Assembly (NCBI GenBank): GCA_049598145.1
Contig: JBMYNJ010000075.1
Span: 1-7,086 of the forward strand
Source: WTJH01 sp049598145
GTDB taxonomy: Bacteria; Bacteroidota; Bacteroidia; Flavobacteriales; Flavobacteriaceae
Length of the DNA: 7,086 bases
Direction of reading: 5' to 3'
Shown here: piece after piece, positions 6,584 through 7,086 of the stretch
Position numbering within the stretch: the stretch's first letter is position 1
Layout of the letters: every line of letters starts with the position of its first letter
The notes under the pieces: generated by a model
What the model saw: the letters and a program-made list of their open reading frames with translations, nothing else
Told to the model about the DNA's origin: nothing
Database searches by the model: none
Program-made: the position numbers and the translations under genes

Positions 6584-7086
6584 TTATAAGTTCAGATTAA
6601 ATCTATATTGAACACCCGCTAAAAACAACTGCTCAAATTGAGGAAAACCCAACCAGCGGGCATTGGGGTCGCCACTGTTGATTTGGAGTCGAGCAAAAAT
6701 TTCCCAGCGTTGGTGCAACTGGTACAATAACTGGGTTTGCAACTGAGAATAGGCAGCAAGGTTCACTGAATTTACTGGGGTGCTTGCAGGGTTTAGATTG
6801 TTAAAATACGGGAAAGAAGCAGCAGGTCGTTGGCCCACAAAGCTATATTTTACCTGAACTTGTGCTTTTCTAAATAAACGGATAAAAGCTTTGGCCGATG
6901 CTTCTATTTCAGGAATATTCCAGGCGTTAGCCAAACGATCCGGGTCTGCATCTCGATAAACGCCTTCCAACTGTACACTGTTGTCTTTCCCAAAAGAGTA
7001 TTGTAGACTGGAATGGAAACTCAACTGATTGAAAGCGTCATAAACGATCTGAAATGCATTCGAATATTCATACGCATTTAAGTTGG
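6584..7086 (-). CDS. Outer-membrane beta-barrel protein, C-terminal part (5' end outside window)
   Basis: The reading frame is open to the window edge; its first whole codon is at 7082-7084, giving 167 visible residues that begin NLNAYEYSNAF. The TTG codon at 7022-7024 is internal, not a start, because the frame continues upstream through 20 further codons of similar character. The protein shows repeated amphipathic strands with alternating polar and hydrophobic or aromatic residues (FHSSLQYSF, SVQLEGVYR, AQVQVKYSFVG, LQTQLLYQL, WEIFARLQI), separated by loops rich in Asn, Pro, Gly and Asp. It ends with a final strand LFLAGVQYRFNLNL, as in outer-membrane barrels of Bacteroidota. This would be the end of a TonB-dependent receptor or a related barrel protein; the visible part has no plug domain or other motif to decide. 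The lipoprotein amidohydrolase follows at 47 bp, so a shared envelope role is possible but unproven. Confidence 0.7.
   Translation of the reverse strand, partial: NLNAYEYSNAFQIVYDAFNQLSFHSSLQYSFGKDNSVQLEGVYRDADPDRLANAWNIPEIEASAKAFIRLFRKAQVQVKYSFVGQRPAASFPYFNNLNPASTPVNSVNLAAYSQLQTQLLYQLHQRWEIFARLQINSGDPNARWLGFPQFEQLFLAGVQYRFNLNL

Noticed and set aside
7022..7024. TTG as the start of a 146-residue barrel protein
   Set aside because: The same frame stays open for 20 more codons to the window edge with similar strand-like residues, no signal peptide follows the TTG, and the product would lack any export signal.
1..7086. CRISPR array, insertion sequence, tRNA/rRNA, toxin-antitoxin or defence cassette
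   Set aside because: No regularly spaced repeats, transposase-like frames, cloverleaf-like sequences or small paired genes are visible; nearly the whole window is accounted for by five conserved genes and short gaps.

Overview
This window looks like an ordinary chromosomal housekeeping segment of a member of the Bacteroidota, most probably a flavobacterium. The GyrB and Mdh proteins read like flavobacterial ones (for example the GyrB stretch ALEVVMTKIGAGGKF). None of the four visible gene starts has a convincing Shine-Dalgarno sequence; A/T-rich leaders stand in its place. Sequences matching the Bacteroidota -7 box TAnnTTTG precede three of them. The organism call is inferred from protein character and signals, not from a database comparison.

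All five genes lie on the minus strand, so transcription runs from high to low coordinates. In that order they are: (1) the 3' end of an outer-membrane beta-barrel protein gene, cut by the window edge (6584-7086); (2) a lipoprotein amidohydrolase of the YtcJ-like / Amidohydro_3 family (4902-6536); (3) asnB, glutamine-hydrolysing asparagine synthetase (3075-4745); (4) gyrB, DNA gyrase subunit B (990-2930); (5) mdh, malate dehydrogenase of the LDH-like type (21-953). All complete genes are intact and keep their catalytic residues.

The gaps suggest three transcription groups. The barrel gene and the amidohydrolase are 47 bp apart and may be co-transcribed, with a possible extra -7 box just before the amidohydrolase. 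asnB follows a very A/T-rich 156 bp gap that carries the best promoter match in the window (TTG-N19-TAGATTTG), only about a dozen bases from the ATG. gyrB follows a 144 bp gap holding a 38-nt imperfect hairpin, a separate 7+7 dyad and a -7 box; mdh lies 36 bp beyond gyrB with no promoter seen and is probably co-transcribed with it.

Functionally these are unrelated core tasks: asparagine synthesis, DNA supercoiling, the TCA cycle, and an envelope hydrolase of unknown substrate next to an outer-membrane protein. I found no mobile element, CRISPR array, RNA gene, toxin-antitoxin pair, defence cassette or novel multi-gene system. The most interesting leads are non-coding: the strand-biased hairpin between asnB and gyrB, and the very short predicted leaders of asnB and the amidohydrolase.
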